From NCBI GenBank assembly GCA_904502165.1, contig CAJGDB010000075.1:1-9654 (forward strand): a stretch of DNA of 9,654 nt, written 5' to 3'. Within the stretch, counting starts at the first letter, position 1. Each line of letters opens with the position of its first letter. The notes under the pieces are model-generated. The model was given only the letters and a program-made list of their open reading frames with translations, was not told the DNA's origin and ran no database searches. Made by a program: the position numbers and the translations under genes. The stretch is from an uncultured Akkermansia sp. Lineage in GTDB: Bacteria; Verrucomicrobiota; Verrucomicrobiia; Verrucomicrobiales; Akkermansiaceae. Below are positions 1 through 6,451 of the stretch, piece by piece.

Positions 1-30
1 AATCTAAACGAAAACCCAAGGACTTAGAAT

Positions 31-303
31 ATGAGCGAAGAAACTACTACGACCAAGCCCCAGGGCCTTCGTAAGACACGCGTCGGCGTTGTTGTCTCCA
101 CCAAGATGAGCAAGACCATCGTTGTGGAGTACGTGGCCCGCGTTCCGCACCCCGTGTTCAAGAAAATCGTGAAGAAGAGCAAGAAGTTCTATGCTCACGA
201 TGAGAACGAGACCGCCAAGCTCGGCGACAAGGTGCGTATCCGTGAAACCCGCCCGCTTTCCGCGCTGAAGCGCTGGGAGCTCGTGGAAATCCTGAAACAC
301 TAA
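31..303 (+). CDS. rpsQ: 30S ribosomal protein S17
   Basis: Small-subunit ribosomal protein S17, an OB-fold protein that binds 16S rRNA early in 30S assembly. The 90-residue product matches the family's usual length of about 80-90. Residues 18-40 carry the typical core (VGVVVSTKMSKTIVVE). Residues 65-77 (GDKVRIRETRPLS) fit the S17 signature of G-D followed by a basic strand and R-P-L-S. There is a short Thr-rich N-terminal extension (residues 1-10). The start at 31 is supported by AAGGA at 18-22 with an 8-base spacer. rplN follows after 28 bases, as in the standard S10/spc ribosomal gene order. A TAA at 5-7 could be the stop of the expected upstream gene rpmC (L29), but too little is present to call it. 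Confidence 0.97.
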   Translation: MSEETTTTKPQGLRKTRVGVVVSTKMSKTIVVEYVARVPHPVFKKIVKKSKKFYAHDENETAKLGDKVRIRETRPLSALKRWELVEILKH

Positions 304-331
304 TCATTAACCAGAAAGGACATTACCTACT

Positions 332-700
332 ATGCTCCAGATGGAATCCCTCGTTCAGGTGGCCGATAACACCGGTGCCCGTACCGCCAAGATGATTGGC
401 GTGATTGGCAAGAGCGGTGCTGACCAGGCTCACATTGGCGACATCATCACCTGCCACATCCGTGAATCCATCCCGACCGCTTCTGTGAAGAAGGGTACGG
501 TGGTGAAGGCTGTGGTGGTGCGTACCGCCGCTCCCATCCGTCGCGACGACGGCTCCGTGCTTCGTTTCGACACCAACGCTGTGGTGGTTATCGACAAGGA
601 TAACAACCCGCGTGGTACCCGTATCTTCGGGCCGGTGGCTCGCGAACTTCGTGAAAAAGGCTTCATGAAGATTGTGTCCCTCGCTCCTGAGGTGCTGTAA
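332..700 (+). CDS. rplN: 50S ribosomal protein L14
   Basis: Large-subunit ribosomal protein L14, which binds 23S rRNA and takes part in bridges to the 30S subunit. The product is 122 residues, the canonical length, and begins MLQMES like the usual MIQ-type start. Residues 8-17 (VQVADNTGAR) and residues 60-86, including RRDDGSVLRFDTNAVVVI, match the family signature. AAAGGA at 315-320 lies 11 bases before the ATG and supports this start. It is cotranscribed with rpsQ. In most bacteria rplX and rplE follow directly; here the cluster stops at L14 and a strong hairpin follows at 759-788. Confidence 0.97.
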   Translation: MLQMESLVQVADNTGARTAKMIGVIGKSGADQAHIGDIITCHIRESIPTASVKKGTVVKAVVVRTAAPIRRDDGSVLRFDTNAVVVIDKDNNPRGTRIFGPVARELREKGFMKIVSLAPEVL

Positions 701-701
701 G

Positions 702-736
702 GTGGAAGGGTATTTGTTGAAGTTTATCACTTCCAC
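702..736 (+). other. Short hairpin just after rplN
   Basis: GTGGAAG (702-708) and CTTCCAC (730-736) form a perfect 7-bp stem with a 21-base loop, starting 2 bases after the rplN stop. It has no T-run. It may protect or process the 3' end of the ribosomal mRNA, but this is only a structural observation. Confidence 0.35.
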
Positions 737-758
737 ACTCCTTACATTGATTTAACCT

Positions 759-788
759 GGTGGCGGGTTCCATGCGGAACCCGCCACC
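759..788 (+). terminator. Strong hairpin ending the rpsQ-rplN transcript
   Basis: GGTGGCGGGTTCC (759-771) and GGAACCCGCCACC (776-788) form a perfect 13-bp GC-rich stem with a 4-base ATGC loop. It lies 58 bases after the rplN stop and just before the promoter of the next gene. The following bases (TTGCATTCT) are only weakly T-rich, so termination is likely but may not be classically intrinsic. Confidence 0.7.
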
Positions 789-797
789 TTGCATTCT

Positions 798-813
798 AAT
801 AACTTAAGTTATT
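798..813. promoter_or_regulatory. 16-bp perfect palindrome, candidate operator
   Basis: AATAACTTAAGTTATT is a perfect 16-bp palindrome ending 2 bases before the -35 box (816-821) of the hydrolase promoter. Its position and symmetry suit a dimeric transcription factor. It could also be an extension of the upstream hairpin region. No known regulator motif is recognised. Confidence 0.4.
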
Positions 814-815
814 CT

Positions 816-844
816 TTGACTACTCTGGTGCGCTGTTGTACTAT
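816..844 (+). promoter_or_regulatory. Sigma70-type promoter of the lipoprotein hydrolase
   Basis: TTGACT (816-821), a 17-bp spacer and TACTAT (839-844) match the sigma70 consensus closely (5/6 and 5/6). The predicted transcription start, about 7 bases past the -10 box, falls at about 851, one base before the ATG at 852. This favours 852 over the upstream in-frame ATG at 843 and TTG at 789, and implies a leaderless mRNA. Confidence 0.7.
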
Positions 845-851
845 GCCTTGC

Positions 852-2501
852 ATGAATTATCTGCGTGTTCTTTCAGTTGCTCTGCTTTTTCTGCTGGTGG
901 GTTGCAGCAGCCCGCTTCTTCCCCCTGCGGAATCTCCATTTCCGTCGCGCCAGGCTCAGAGCGATGCAGACCTGATGGGCCGCTTGCGTTCCAACTGGAA
1001 ACTCCTGGAGCAGGCGAATCTTTCCACCCGGGAACGTGCCGCTGCCCTGTATGAATATAATGCAGATCTGCTTCTCCTGTTACGCCGTTTGAGGTACGAT
1101 TCTGAGGATTCCGGCGTACGAATCATTCCACGGCAGTTTGACATCCGCCACCAGCTCGGCGACGAGGGCTTGAGATTGATGGCCGTTTACGATGATATTG
1201 TGCCTGCGGCAGATGTTCCGCTCGAGGCGTTGAAGGAACGATACACCACATATGGACTCGGGGTTCCCCTTGTCGGGGTGATTCCGGCAGATAAGGTGAA
1301 GAACAGCGGTAAGCAGATGTTCAATATTGCCACGCGTGGTACCGTGACTCCCATTACGTGCCTGCTCACCTTCCCCAAGGGAGAGAAACCTCGCCTGGTG
1401 TTGCTACCGCGTGTTTCAGAAAGTCGCTTCCGTGTGGGGCGTCTTTCGTATGAACTGGCCGCAGACTGGAGTGCGCCGCTCGAGGTGTATTGGAATCTCA
1501 CCCACGTTAAGGATGACCGCATCCTCGGGCTCCTGCGCCCTCAGGAACTGCGCGATACAACCGGCCTTTCCTGCATAGAACCATACGACCCGGATAAAAT
1601 TCCTGTTATCCTGACTCACGGCCTTGCGTCTTCTGCTAATACCTTTGATAACTTTGTCAACCGCCTTTGGGCGGACCCCGAGGTGCGCCGCAGTTACCAG
1701 TTCTGGTATTTTAACTACCCAAGTGGCATTGCCTGGACCATTTCTGCCCGTGCCTACCGCGAATCTATCAGAAATTTGCGAAACCAGGTTGATCCGCACC
1801 ACAAAAACCGCAACTGGGACAATCTTGTTGTGGTGGGTCACTCCATGGGTGGCCTCATTACCCATTACAGCCAGTGCGTTAAACCCTGGAATATCCTCCT
1901 GGGCTCAAATATTCCCCGGGAGAAGCTTCAGCCTCTCCTCAATGAACGCTATATCGATGCTCCGTTCCCTGATAAGGCGATGGAATCATTGCGCCAGGAT
2001 TATTATTTCCGTCCGGTTCAGGCGGGGCTTGTGGTGTATATGGCTACTCCCCACCGCGGGGCTCCGGTTGCTAAATACCGTTTAGTCACCATGCTCACCA
2101 AGCTGGTCACGCTTCCTCATACTCTGTTAAAAGAGGCATATAACCTTGCCACGCTGCAGCGTGATATGTTCCTGCTGAATCCGCAGGATGCCTATCTGTG
2201 GTTCACGAGCGTGAACCAGCTCAAGCCGGACAGCTATTCCATCCGCGGGCTGCAGGGGCTTCAGGTGCGGAATGCCCCGACCCATTCGGTGATAGGTGAC
2301 CGGGGAATCAATGATTGCCCAGGATGCTCGGACGGCATTGTTCCGTACTGGTCAAGCCACATTTCCTGGGGAACGCAGACCATTGTGCCTTACGACCACT
2401 CTGTTCAGGATGGCCCGTTAACGGCCTCGGATATGCAGAAACTGCTCAGCGAATATGCCCGAAAGCACCCGGCTGTCAAATCAGGTATGTCGAGTAGGTA
2501 A
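852..2501 (+). CDS. Lipoprotein alpha/beta-hydrolase (lipase/esterase-like)
   Basis: Predicted membrane-anchored serine hydrolase of 549 residues. The start at 852 gives a classic lipoprotein signal: a short basic N-terminus, a hydrophobic core and the lipobox LVGC with Cys18. Ser19 follows, which would favour the outer membrane under the rule known from enterobacteria. The hydrolase core begins near residue 250. HGLASS (256-261) is a typical oxyanion-hole strand and turn, and GHSMG (329-333) is the nucleophile elbow with Ser331. SDGIVPYW supplies the likely acid Asp494. The catalytic His is probably His516 in YDHS, with His503 as the alternative. The layout resembles PGAP1/lipase-like serine esterases. 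The substrate (lipid, ester or acylated glycan) cannot be read from sequence. Residues 19-245 are an unassigned N-terminal region. There is no Shine-Dalgarno sequence. The 3' end overlaps the convergent thioesterase gene by 26 bp. Confidence 0.88.
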   Translation: MNYLRVLSVALLFLLVGCSSPLLPPAESPFPSRQAQSDADLMGRLRSNWKLLEQANLSTRERAAALYEYNADLLLLLRRLRYDSEDSGVRIIPRQFDIRHQLGDEGLRLMAVYDDIVPAADVPLEALKERYTTYGLGVPLVGVIPADKVKNSGKQMFNIATRGTVTPITCLLTFPKGEKPRLVLLPRVSESRFRVGRLSYELAADWSAPLEVYWNLTHVKDDRILGLLRPQELRDTTGLSCIEPYDPDKIPVILTHGLASSANTFDNFVNRLWADPEVRRSYQFWYFNYPSGIAWTISARAYRESIRNLRNQVDPHHKNRNWDNLVVVGHSMGGLITHYSQCVKPWNILLGSNIPREKLQPLLNERYIDAPFPDKAMESLRQDYYFRPVQAGLVVYMATPHRGAPVAKYRLVTMLTKLVTLPHTLLKEAYNLATLQRDMFLLNPQDAYLWFTSVNQLKPDSYSIRGLQGLQVRNAPTHSVIGDRGINDCPGCSDGIVPYWSSHISWGTQTIVPYDHSVQDGPLTASDMQKLLSEYARKHPAVKSGMSSR

Positions 2502-2868
2502 GCTTCTCTTCTTCCGTATAGGGAGCGGCTGAACCATCTGGATTCCGGCGGCTGGAGGTAATTTTTACAACCGCGCATATGTTCTCCCCGTGGCATATAT
2601 CGAATTTCCAGTCGATTGAGCTTGAGCCTATACGGAGAATGTTGCAGTGTACTGATACCTCATCAAAGAAGTGCAGCGGAGCGCAGTAATCAGCCTCTGC
2701 ATGAACGCGCGGATACAGGAAACCATTATGTGCTGCCGCATTGCCCAGGGAGGCAATGGCATGGGTTTCTGCCTCCTCTGCCAGGTGGAAGAAATTGGCA
2801 AAGTATACCACCCCGGCGGCGTCCGTTTCATGGAAGGCAATACGGCGATTGTAGATGAATGCAGGCAT
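2476..2868 (-). CDS. Hotdog-fold acyl-CoA thioesterase (YbgC/4HBT family)
   Basis: Cytoplasmic thioesterase of 130 residues that should hydrolyse an acyl-CoA or aromatic acyl-CoA. The start at 2868 places the family motif at residues 9-27 (RIAFHETDAAGVVYFANFF). This fits the 4-hydroxybenzoyl-CoA thioesterase signature throughout, with Asp16 as the expected catalytic residue. Length is normal for single-domain YbgC/4HBT enzymes. Candidate roles are a YbgC-type enzyme linked to phospholipid metabolism, or the 1,4-dihydroxy-2-naphthoyl-CoA thioesterase step of menaquinone synthesis. No tol-pal or men gene is present to decide. The frame stays open upstream to 3012, but that part overlaps the neighbouring gene and lacks family similarity. 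It starts 10 bases after the stop of the membrane protein gene, so the two are probably one operon. No Shine-Dalgarno sequence is seen. Confidence 0.9.
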   Translation of the reverse strand: MPAFIYNRRIAFHETDAAGVVYFANFFHLAEEAETHAIASLGNAAAHNGFLYPRVHAEADYCAPLHFFDEVSVHCNILRIGSSSIDWKFDICHGENICAVVKITSSRRNPDGSAAPYTEEEKLTYSTYLI

Positions 2869-2878
2869 AAATGAAAAA

Positions 2879-3997
2879 TCAGCGGTAAAATGCGCCCCAG
2901 TCATTGACCATGCGGCGGCGGGTTTCATCGGCAACGGCATCCCAGCCGGCATCCTGCAGCTCAGAGATGATGATATTGCCATCTGCCGGGTTGGTGCGAA
3001 CATAGAGCACACAGATGCGGCGGCCGTCTGTAATGGTGAGAAAACGGCTGCGCGTCTCGTGTGTGGAATTGACTGAAGCCAGCTTGAGCGGGCGGTTGTC
3101 GCGCAGTTGCGAACGCAGGGATTCTGGCAGTTTATTCAGGCCCAGCCAGTCTTCTGCCTCTTCCGGACTCATGCCGGCAAAACTTTCGTGGTCAGAAATA
3201 TGCTTCATCACACGCGCTGCCGCATGTACAGCCGCCTTTGTAGCCAGGGGATACCCCTGTTGTGTAAGCCTGTGCTGCAGCATCAGATTCAGGTCGCGCT
3301 GCAGCGCTTCCTCTGCCGTCGGTTGCGGGAAGAAACAGAACCAGAGAAGTAGTAGCAGTACACCGCCTGCGGCACAGCTGGTCATCAAGCGGCTGCGGAA
3401 GATCATGCGCTTCATGATGAGCTTGAACCTCAATGCAATGCGGTTGTCTCCGCTGCTGAAATGGAAACGGGGCGGGGCCGCCTTTTTCTCTGCAGCAATT
3501 TCGTGTACGGTGCGGGCATGTTCCGGGTCAAGAACAGAGGCGGAAACAAAGCCGATTTCCTGATGCTCCTGAAAATCCTCTGCCGGGAACATGTGCGCCA
3601 GCAGCATCAATCTCAGCAGCACGCTTACCCCGATGAAGCATACATAATACACCAGTCCGGTGGAAAGCATATCCCCCAGGTAAGGGAAGGTCGGCTCCAC
3701 GTATTCCGGGCGGAATGCCGACAGCAGGGGGTAAACGAACAAAGCCGCCCCCAGAATGGTAAAGAGGGCTGAAAACCACACCAGATTCTTCCGCGGCCCG
3801 GCCAGACATGCCAGCTCCATCACCAGAACCGGAACCACCCATAACAGAGGTTTAAGGGAATAGAGGGAAAACTCTTCCACATCTTCCATTACCGGATCCG
3901 GGGGTATAATCGTATCCGGGTAGGAAAAGGTATACAGTAACGCTGCCGCACCCAGCACGCAGAAAAGGTATCGGAATACTGTGAATATCTTACTCAT
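2879..3997 (-). CDS. Membrane protein of unknown function, five predicted TM segments
   Basis: The gene is not recognised. The 372-residue product has four hydrophobic segments in its first part (about residues 5-24, 47-66, 72-92 and 114-135). A polar stretch of about 70 residues with basic patches follows, then a fifth segment (205-223, rich in Leu), then a soluble C-terminal domain of about 150 residues. That last part contains an Ala-rich, helical-looking stretch (252-266) and a beta-like end with VLYVRTNPADG and a final WGAFYR. No enzyme motif was seen. The start at 3997 is chosen because a strong promoter has its -10 box at 4011-4016; the alternative ATG at 4012 lies inside that box. It precedes the thioesterase gene by 10 bases, suggesting coexpression. 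It is probably a lineage-specific inner-membrane protein. Confidence 0.8.
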   Translation of the reverse strand: MSKIFTVFRYLFCVLGAAALLYTFSYPDTIIPPDPVMEDVEEFSLYSLKPLLWVVPVLVMELACLAGPRKNLVWFSALFTILGAALFVYPLLSAFRPEYVEPTFPYLGDMLSTGLVYYVCFIGVSVLLRLMLLAHMFPAEDFQEHQEIGFVSASVLDPEHARTVHEIAAEKKAAPPRFHFSSGDNRIALRFKLIMKRMIFRSRLMTSCAAGGVLLLLLWFCFFPQPTAEEALQRDLNLMLQHRLTQQGYPLATKAAVHAAARVMKHISDHESFAGMSPEEAEDWLGLNKLPESLRSQLRDNRPLKLASVNSTHETRSRFLTITDGRRICVLYVRTNPADGNIIISELQDAGWDAVADETRRRMVNDWGAFYR

Positions 3998-4010
3998 CGT
4001 CAGCGTTTCC

Positions 4011-4039
4011 ATTGTATGTTGTGCCGCGGCAGGTGTCAA
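4011..4039 (-). promoter_or_regulatory. Sigma70-type promoter of the membrane protein-thioesterase operon
   Basis: On the minus strand, TTGACA (4039-4034) is a perfect -35 box, followed by a 17-bp spacer and TACAAT (4016-4011), 5/6 to consensus. The transcription start should fall near 4004, leaving a leader of about 7 bases before the ATG at 3997. This is the best promoter match in the window. Confidence 0.8.
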
Positions 4040-4077
4040 GAATCCTCTTTGTTCACACCTGCCTGTCGGGAACACAA

Positions 4078-4112
4078 AACGCGCCATTCCCGGAGCTCAG
4101 GAATGGCGCGTT
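4078..4112 (-). terminator. Intrinsic terminator after the sulfatase gene
   Basis: Perfect 13-bp inverted repeat (arms 4078-4090 and 4100-4112, core CGCGCCATTCC) with a 9-base loop, 27 bases past the sulfatase stop. On the minus strand the stem is followed by TTTTGTGTT, a reasonable U-tract, so it terminates sulfatase transcripts before the next promoter. Confidence 0.8.
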
Positions 4113-4138
4113 GTCTTGTACCAGGACAATGCTTCCTT

Positions 4139-5947
4139 TTATTTGATACGGTCGTTCTCGCCAGTACCCCAGGAGGGCTTGAAATCCGGAATGCGCGGGC
4201 TGCTGCCCGGGCAGTCTGCCGGCACGCGGTACTGGGCTCGCATCTTGTGGTAAGTCTCCGTCAGCTGCTTCATCACATCGGCATAAGCCGGGTCCTGAGC
4301 CACATTACGCATTTGCTTGGGATCTTTCTCATTATCAATGAGCATCCATTCGTTTTCCGGCTTGCGCGTGCCGCTCTTGCGTTCCTCACCGGTGGGGGTC
4401 CAGATGCGGGCGAAGGTGTAGCGCTGCGTGCGCAGGCCATCATGGCGCGGGGCATTGTGTTCACCCGGCTGCTCGTAGAAAGCGTAGTAGAGCGGGCGGT
4501 CGCGGAATTCCGGTGCATCGCCGGTCTGGAACAGAGGGGTCAGGGAAACACCTTCCATGGTGCGTGTGTTTTCCGGCGTGTTCACCCCGGCGATCTCCAG
4601 AATTGTGGGTGCGTAGTCAATATTCTGCACCATGGCCTGAGAGCGCTTACCGGCGGCAATATGCCCCTTCCAGCGCATCACCAGCGGCATGCGGAAACTC
4701 TGCTCGAAAATCCAGCGCTTGTCGTACAGTCCGTGTTCACCCAGGTAGAAGCCCTGGTCGCCCACGTAAATGACCAGAGTATTCTCAGAAAGCCCGTGGC
4801 GGTCCAGATAATCCAGCAGGCTGGAGATGGACTGGTCAACCGAGAGCAGGGTGCCCAGGTAGTCCTCCATATACCAGCGCCAGCGGTATTCTGCCATGTC
4901 GCGTTCGGTCTGCACCTTACCGGCGCGGAAGGCCTCCACAAATTCGCGCGTGCGGGCTGTAAAGAAATCATCGTAGATTTCCCGCGTGCCCGGGTCCATG
5001 TGGTTTGTATCCCAGCCATAATTATTCTTTGCGGCAAACTTCGGCTTGTGGGCATTCCAGTCGAAATTCTCCGGAACCCCGCCATTATCCTTGAATAAGC
5101 CGTTGTTCACCATGCCGCGCAGAGCCCTCTTCGGCACAATCTCTTTCATCACATCGAAAGGAATCTCCTTCTGCACCAGGTGGTTGTCATTCCAGTTGCA
5201 CATATCCCACAGCACGCTCTGGCGGTTATGGCGCAGGAACTCCGGGCGGTTGGCGTAATCATCCATCAGCGTATCCGGCGGCGTCAGCTTGGCCACATAC
5301 TCTTTCACTGCTTTCAGGTGGCGCGGGGCAGGAATCCAGTTGCGGTGCGGGGCCTTGTGACCCACAATCAGCGCAAAGGGTTTTGACTTGTCACGGTTCT
5401 CCATCCAGTCAATGGCCTTGGTGGTCACCAGGTCGGTCACATACCCGCGATCCTGGTGGTGCGTGGTGCGGCCATTGATGCCCGGTTGGTGGAAAGTCGG
5501 GTTCCAGTAATCACCCTGGCTCGGGAACACCTGCCACGAATCAAAACCCGTCGGCTGAGAGATAAGGTGCCACTTGCCCACAATACCCGTCTGGTAACCT
5601 GCGGCCTGCAGCATCTTCGGGTAAGTCGGCTGTGCTCCATTGAAAGCGGGTCCGCCGTAATTGTACAGGAAACCATTATTGTGGGAATGCCGCCCTGTCA
5701 GCATGCACGCGCGCGACGGACCGCAGAGTGAATTCGCACAATACGAGCGGTCAAACACCATACCTTCATTCGCCAGACGCCGGAAACCCGGCATCGGCAT
5801 CGGTGTATCGGCATCACAGCTCCCCAGCACTTCCGGCGAGTGGTCATCCGTAATAATGAAGAGCAGATTCGGCCTCGCATCTGCACCCATGGCAGCACCC
5901 ATGCAGAAAAGTGTGGCTATTGTTGTCAGAATCGGGGGCAATTTCAT
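4139..5947 (-). CDS. Secreted S1-family sulfatase
   Basis: Type I formylglycine sulfatase of 602 residues that removes sulfate esters, probably from host or environmental glycans. A signal peptide covers residues 1-24, with likely cleavage after ADA, so it acts in the periplasm or outside the cell. ITDD (residues 32-35) gives the metal-binding Asp pair. The maturation motif is C75-G-P-S-R79-A, in which Cys75 becomes formylglycine. The second signature, GYQTGIVGKWH (117-127), holds Lys125 and His127. HKAPH (197-201) and the metal-site segment GDQGFYLGEHG (396-406), followed by DKR (409-411), complete the active site. The DQG...GEHG version is common in sulfatases of the mucin or heparan type (for example N-acetylglucosamine-6-sulfatase-like), but the exact substrate needs a subfamily search. 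An anaerobic (SAM-dependent) or FGE maturase must be encoded elsewhere. It is monocistronic, with its own promoter and terminator. Confidence 0.95.
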   Translation of the reverse strand: MKLPPILTTIATLFCMGAAMGADARPNLLFIITDDHSPEVLGSCDADTPMPMPGFRRLANEGMVFDRSYCANSLCGPSRACMLTGRHSHNNGFLYNYGGPAFNGAQPTYPKMLQAAGYQTGIVGKWHLISQPTGFDSWQVFPSQGDYWNPTFHQPGINGRTTHHQDRGYVTDLVTTKAIDWMENRDKSKPFALIVGHKAPHRNWIPAPRHLKAVKEYVAKLTPPDTLMDDYANRPEFLRHNRQSVLWDMCNWNDNHLVQKEIPFDVMKEIVPKRALRGMVNNGLFKDNGGVPENFDWNAHKPKFAAKNNYGWDTNHMDPGTREIYDDFFTARTREFVEAFRAGKVQTERDMAEYRWRWYMEDYLGTLLSVDQSISSLLDYLDRHGLSENTLVIYVGDQGFYLGEHGLYDKRWIFEQSFRMPLVMRWKGHIAAGKRSQAMVQNIDYAPTILEIAGVNTPENTRTMEGVSLTPLFQTGDAPEFRDRPLYYAFYEQPGEHNAPRHDGLRTQRYTFARIWTPTGEERKSGTRKPENEWMLIDNEKDPKQMRNVAQDPAYADVMKQLTETYHKMRAQYRVPADCPGSSPRIPDFKPSWGTGENDRIK

Positions 5948-5956
5948 AACCCCACA

Positions 5957-5985
5957 ATCCTATCAGAATCTCCCAGCGGTGTCAA
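5957..5985 (-). promoter_or_regulatory. Sigma70-type promoter of the sulfatase gene
   Basis: On the minus strand, TTGACA (5985-5980) is a perfect -35 box, with a 17-bp spacer and TAGGAT (5962-5957) as the -10 box. The predicted start is near 5950, leaving only about 3 bases before the ATG at 5947. Confidence 0.7.
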
Positions 5986-6070
5986 TTGAAGTTTGCATGT
6001 GTCTCAAGAGGAGTACGGGAACATGGGATTAGGCGACGCATGACCATCATGTTCAGATGCGGGGTTCAAC

Positions 6071-6098
6071 TGTATATGCTGATTATCATTATTGTAAA
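6071..6098 (-). promoter_or_regulatory. Possible second sulfatase promoter overlapping a Fur-like box
   Basis: On the minus strand, TTTACA (6098-6093), a 16-bp spacer and TATACA (6076-6071) form a fair promoter reading toward the sulfatase gene. Between and over these boxes, 6075-6093 matches 15 of 19 positions of the classical Fur box (core TGATTATCATTAT). Fur-type repressors often bind in exactly this place. It lies about 130 bases upstream of the sulfatase ATG, beyond the stronger proximal promoter. It could instead serve an unseen small RNA. Confidence 0.35.
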
Positions 6099-6380
6099 AA
6101 TGCTTAAAAAAGAAGGGCAGATACACTTTGTTTCTTGTTCTGTAACAAGCATAGCAGGATAGTATATGGAGAGAAGTTAAGTAAAGGTAATCCTTGTCCC
6201 TCTCAAAGCGCTGGAACTCTTACGTAATAAATGGGTTGCGAATAATAAAATTGAAAACATCCGAAGGATGCCGAAACAGGGCTTGCGTTATGAAGGAGCA
6301 ATGATGGCGCGCGCCCCTCCAGCCCTGGCAGCGATTCTGCGCGTGTCGCACAGTCGTCTTGCTTTACCCTCCAAAATCCC

Positions 6381-6399
6381 CGCGCAGCACCGCTGCGCG
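6381..6399 (-). terminator. Hairpin downstream of the recombinase gene
   Basis: CGCGCAGC and GCTGCGCG form an 8-bp stem with a 3-base loop, about 50 bases after the recombinase stop. On the minus strand it is followed by GGGATTTTGG, only a short T-run, so it is a weak intrinsic terminator candidate. Confidence 0.45.
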
Positions 6400-6414
6400 C
6401 TTACTTTAAATTAC

Positions 6415-6442
6415 TTCGTAATTCGCACTTCGTAATTCGTAA
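6415..6442. repeat. TTCGTAA heptamer array, four units
   Basis: Four consecutive 7-base units, three TTCGTAA and one TTCGCAC, then a partial TTCC. Such short heptamer arrays occur between genes in many bacteria. Their function here is unknown. The array lies just past the recombinase 3' end (stop at 6452). Confidence 0.75.
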
Positions 6443-6451
6443 TTCCAGATG

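Larger units (their letters stand above)
5986..6451. other. AT-rich intergenic region without a recognisable gene
   Basis: Apart from the sites listed separately (Fur-like box, heptamer array, hairpin at 6381-6399), this stretch has a 6-bp hairpin with CTTGTT/AACAAG arms (6134-6149) and CATCC/GGATG arms near 6263. A plus-strand frame is open from about 6180 to 6434 but lacks a start codon or ribosome site at its beginning and shows no recognisable motif. No tRNA, rRNA or IS element was seen. It may be a decayed junction left by mobile DNA. Confidence 0.5.

Noticed and set aside
789..851. TTG start at 789 or ATG at 843 for the lipoprotein hydrolase
   Set aside because: Both would lie upstream of or within the sigma70 promoter at 816-844, and the lipoprotein signal fits best when starting at 852.
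2869..3012. 48-residue N-terminal extension of the thioesterase
   Set aside because: It overlaps the 3' end of the membrane protein gene and lies outside the conserved hotdog domain; the ATG at 2868 fits family length.
4012..4087. Longer N-terminus for the membrane protein
   Set aside because: The extra part overlaps the terminator hairpin and the TTGACA/TACAAT promoter; the ATG at 3997 gives a normal membrane-protein start.
4016..5098. A 360-codon plus-strand open frame
   Set aside because: It runs antisense to the sulfatase and has no recognisable domain; the minus frame shows all sulfatase motifs.
6180..6434. Open plus-strand stretch that could be a small gene or remnant
   Set aside because: It has no start codon near its beginning, no ribosome site and no recognised motif, and it ends in the heptamer array.
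5948..6451. tRNA or att site that would explain the recombinase as a prophage or island integrase
   Set aside because: No tRNA-like cloverleaf or duplicated att core was found here; the only strong repeat near the recombinase is the inverted pair at 7489-7642.
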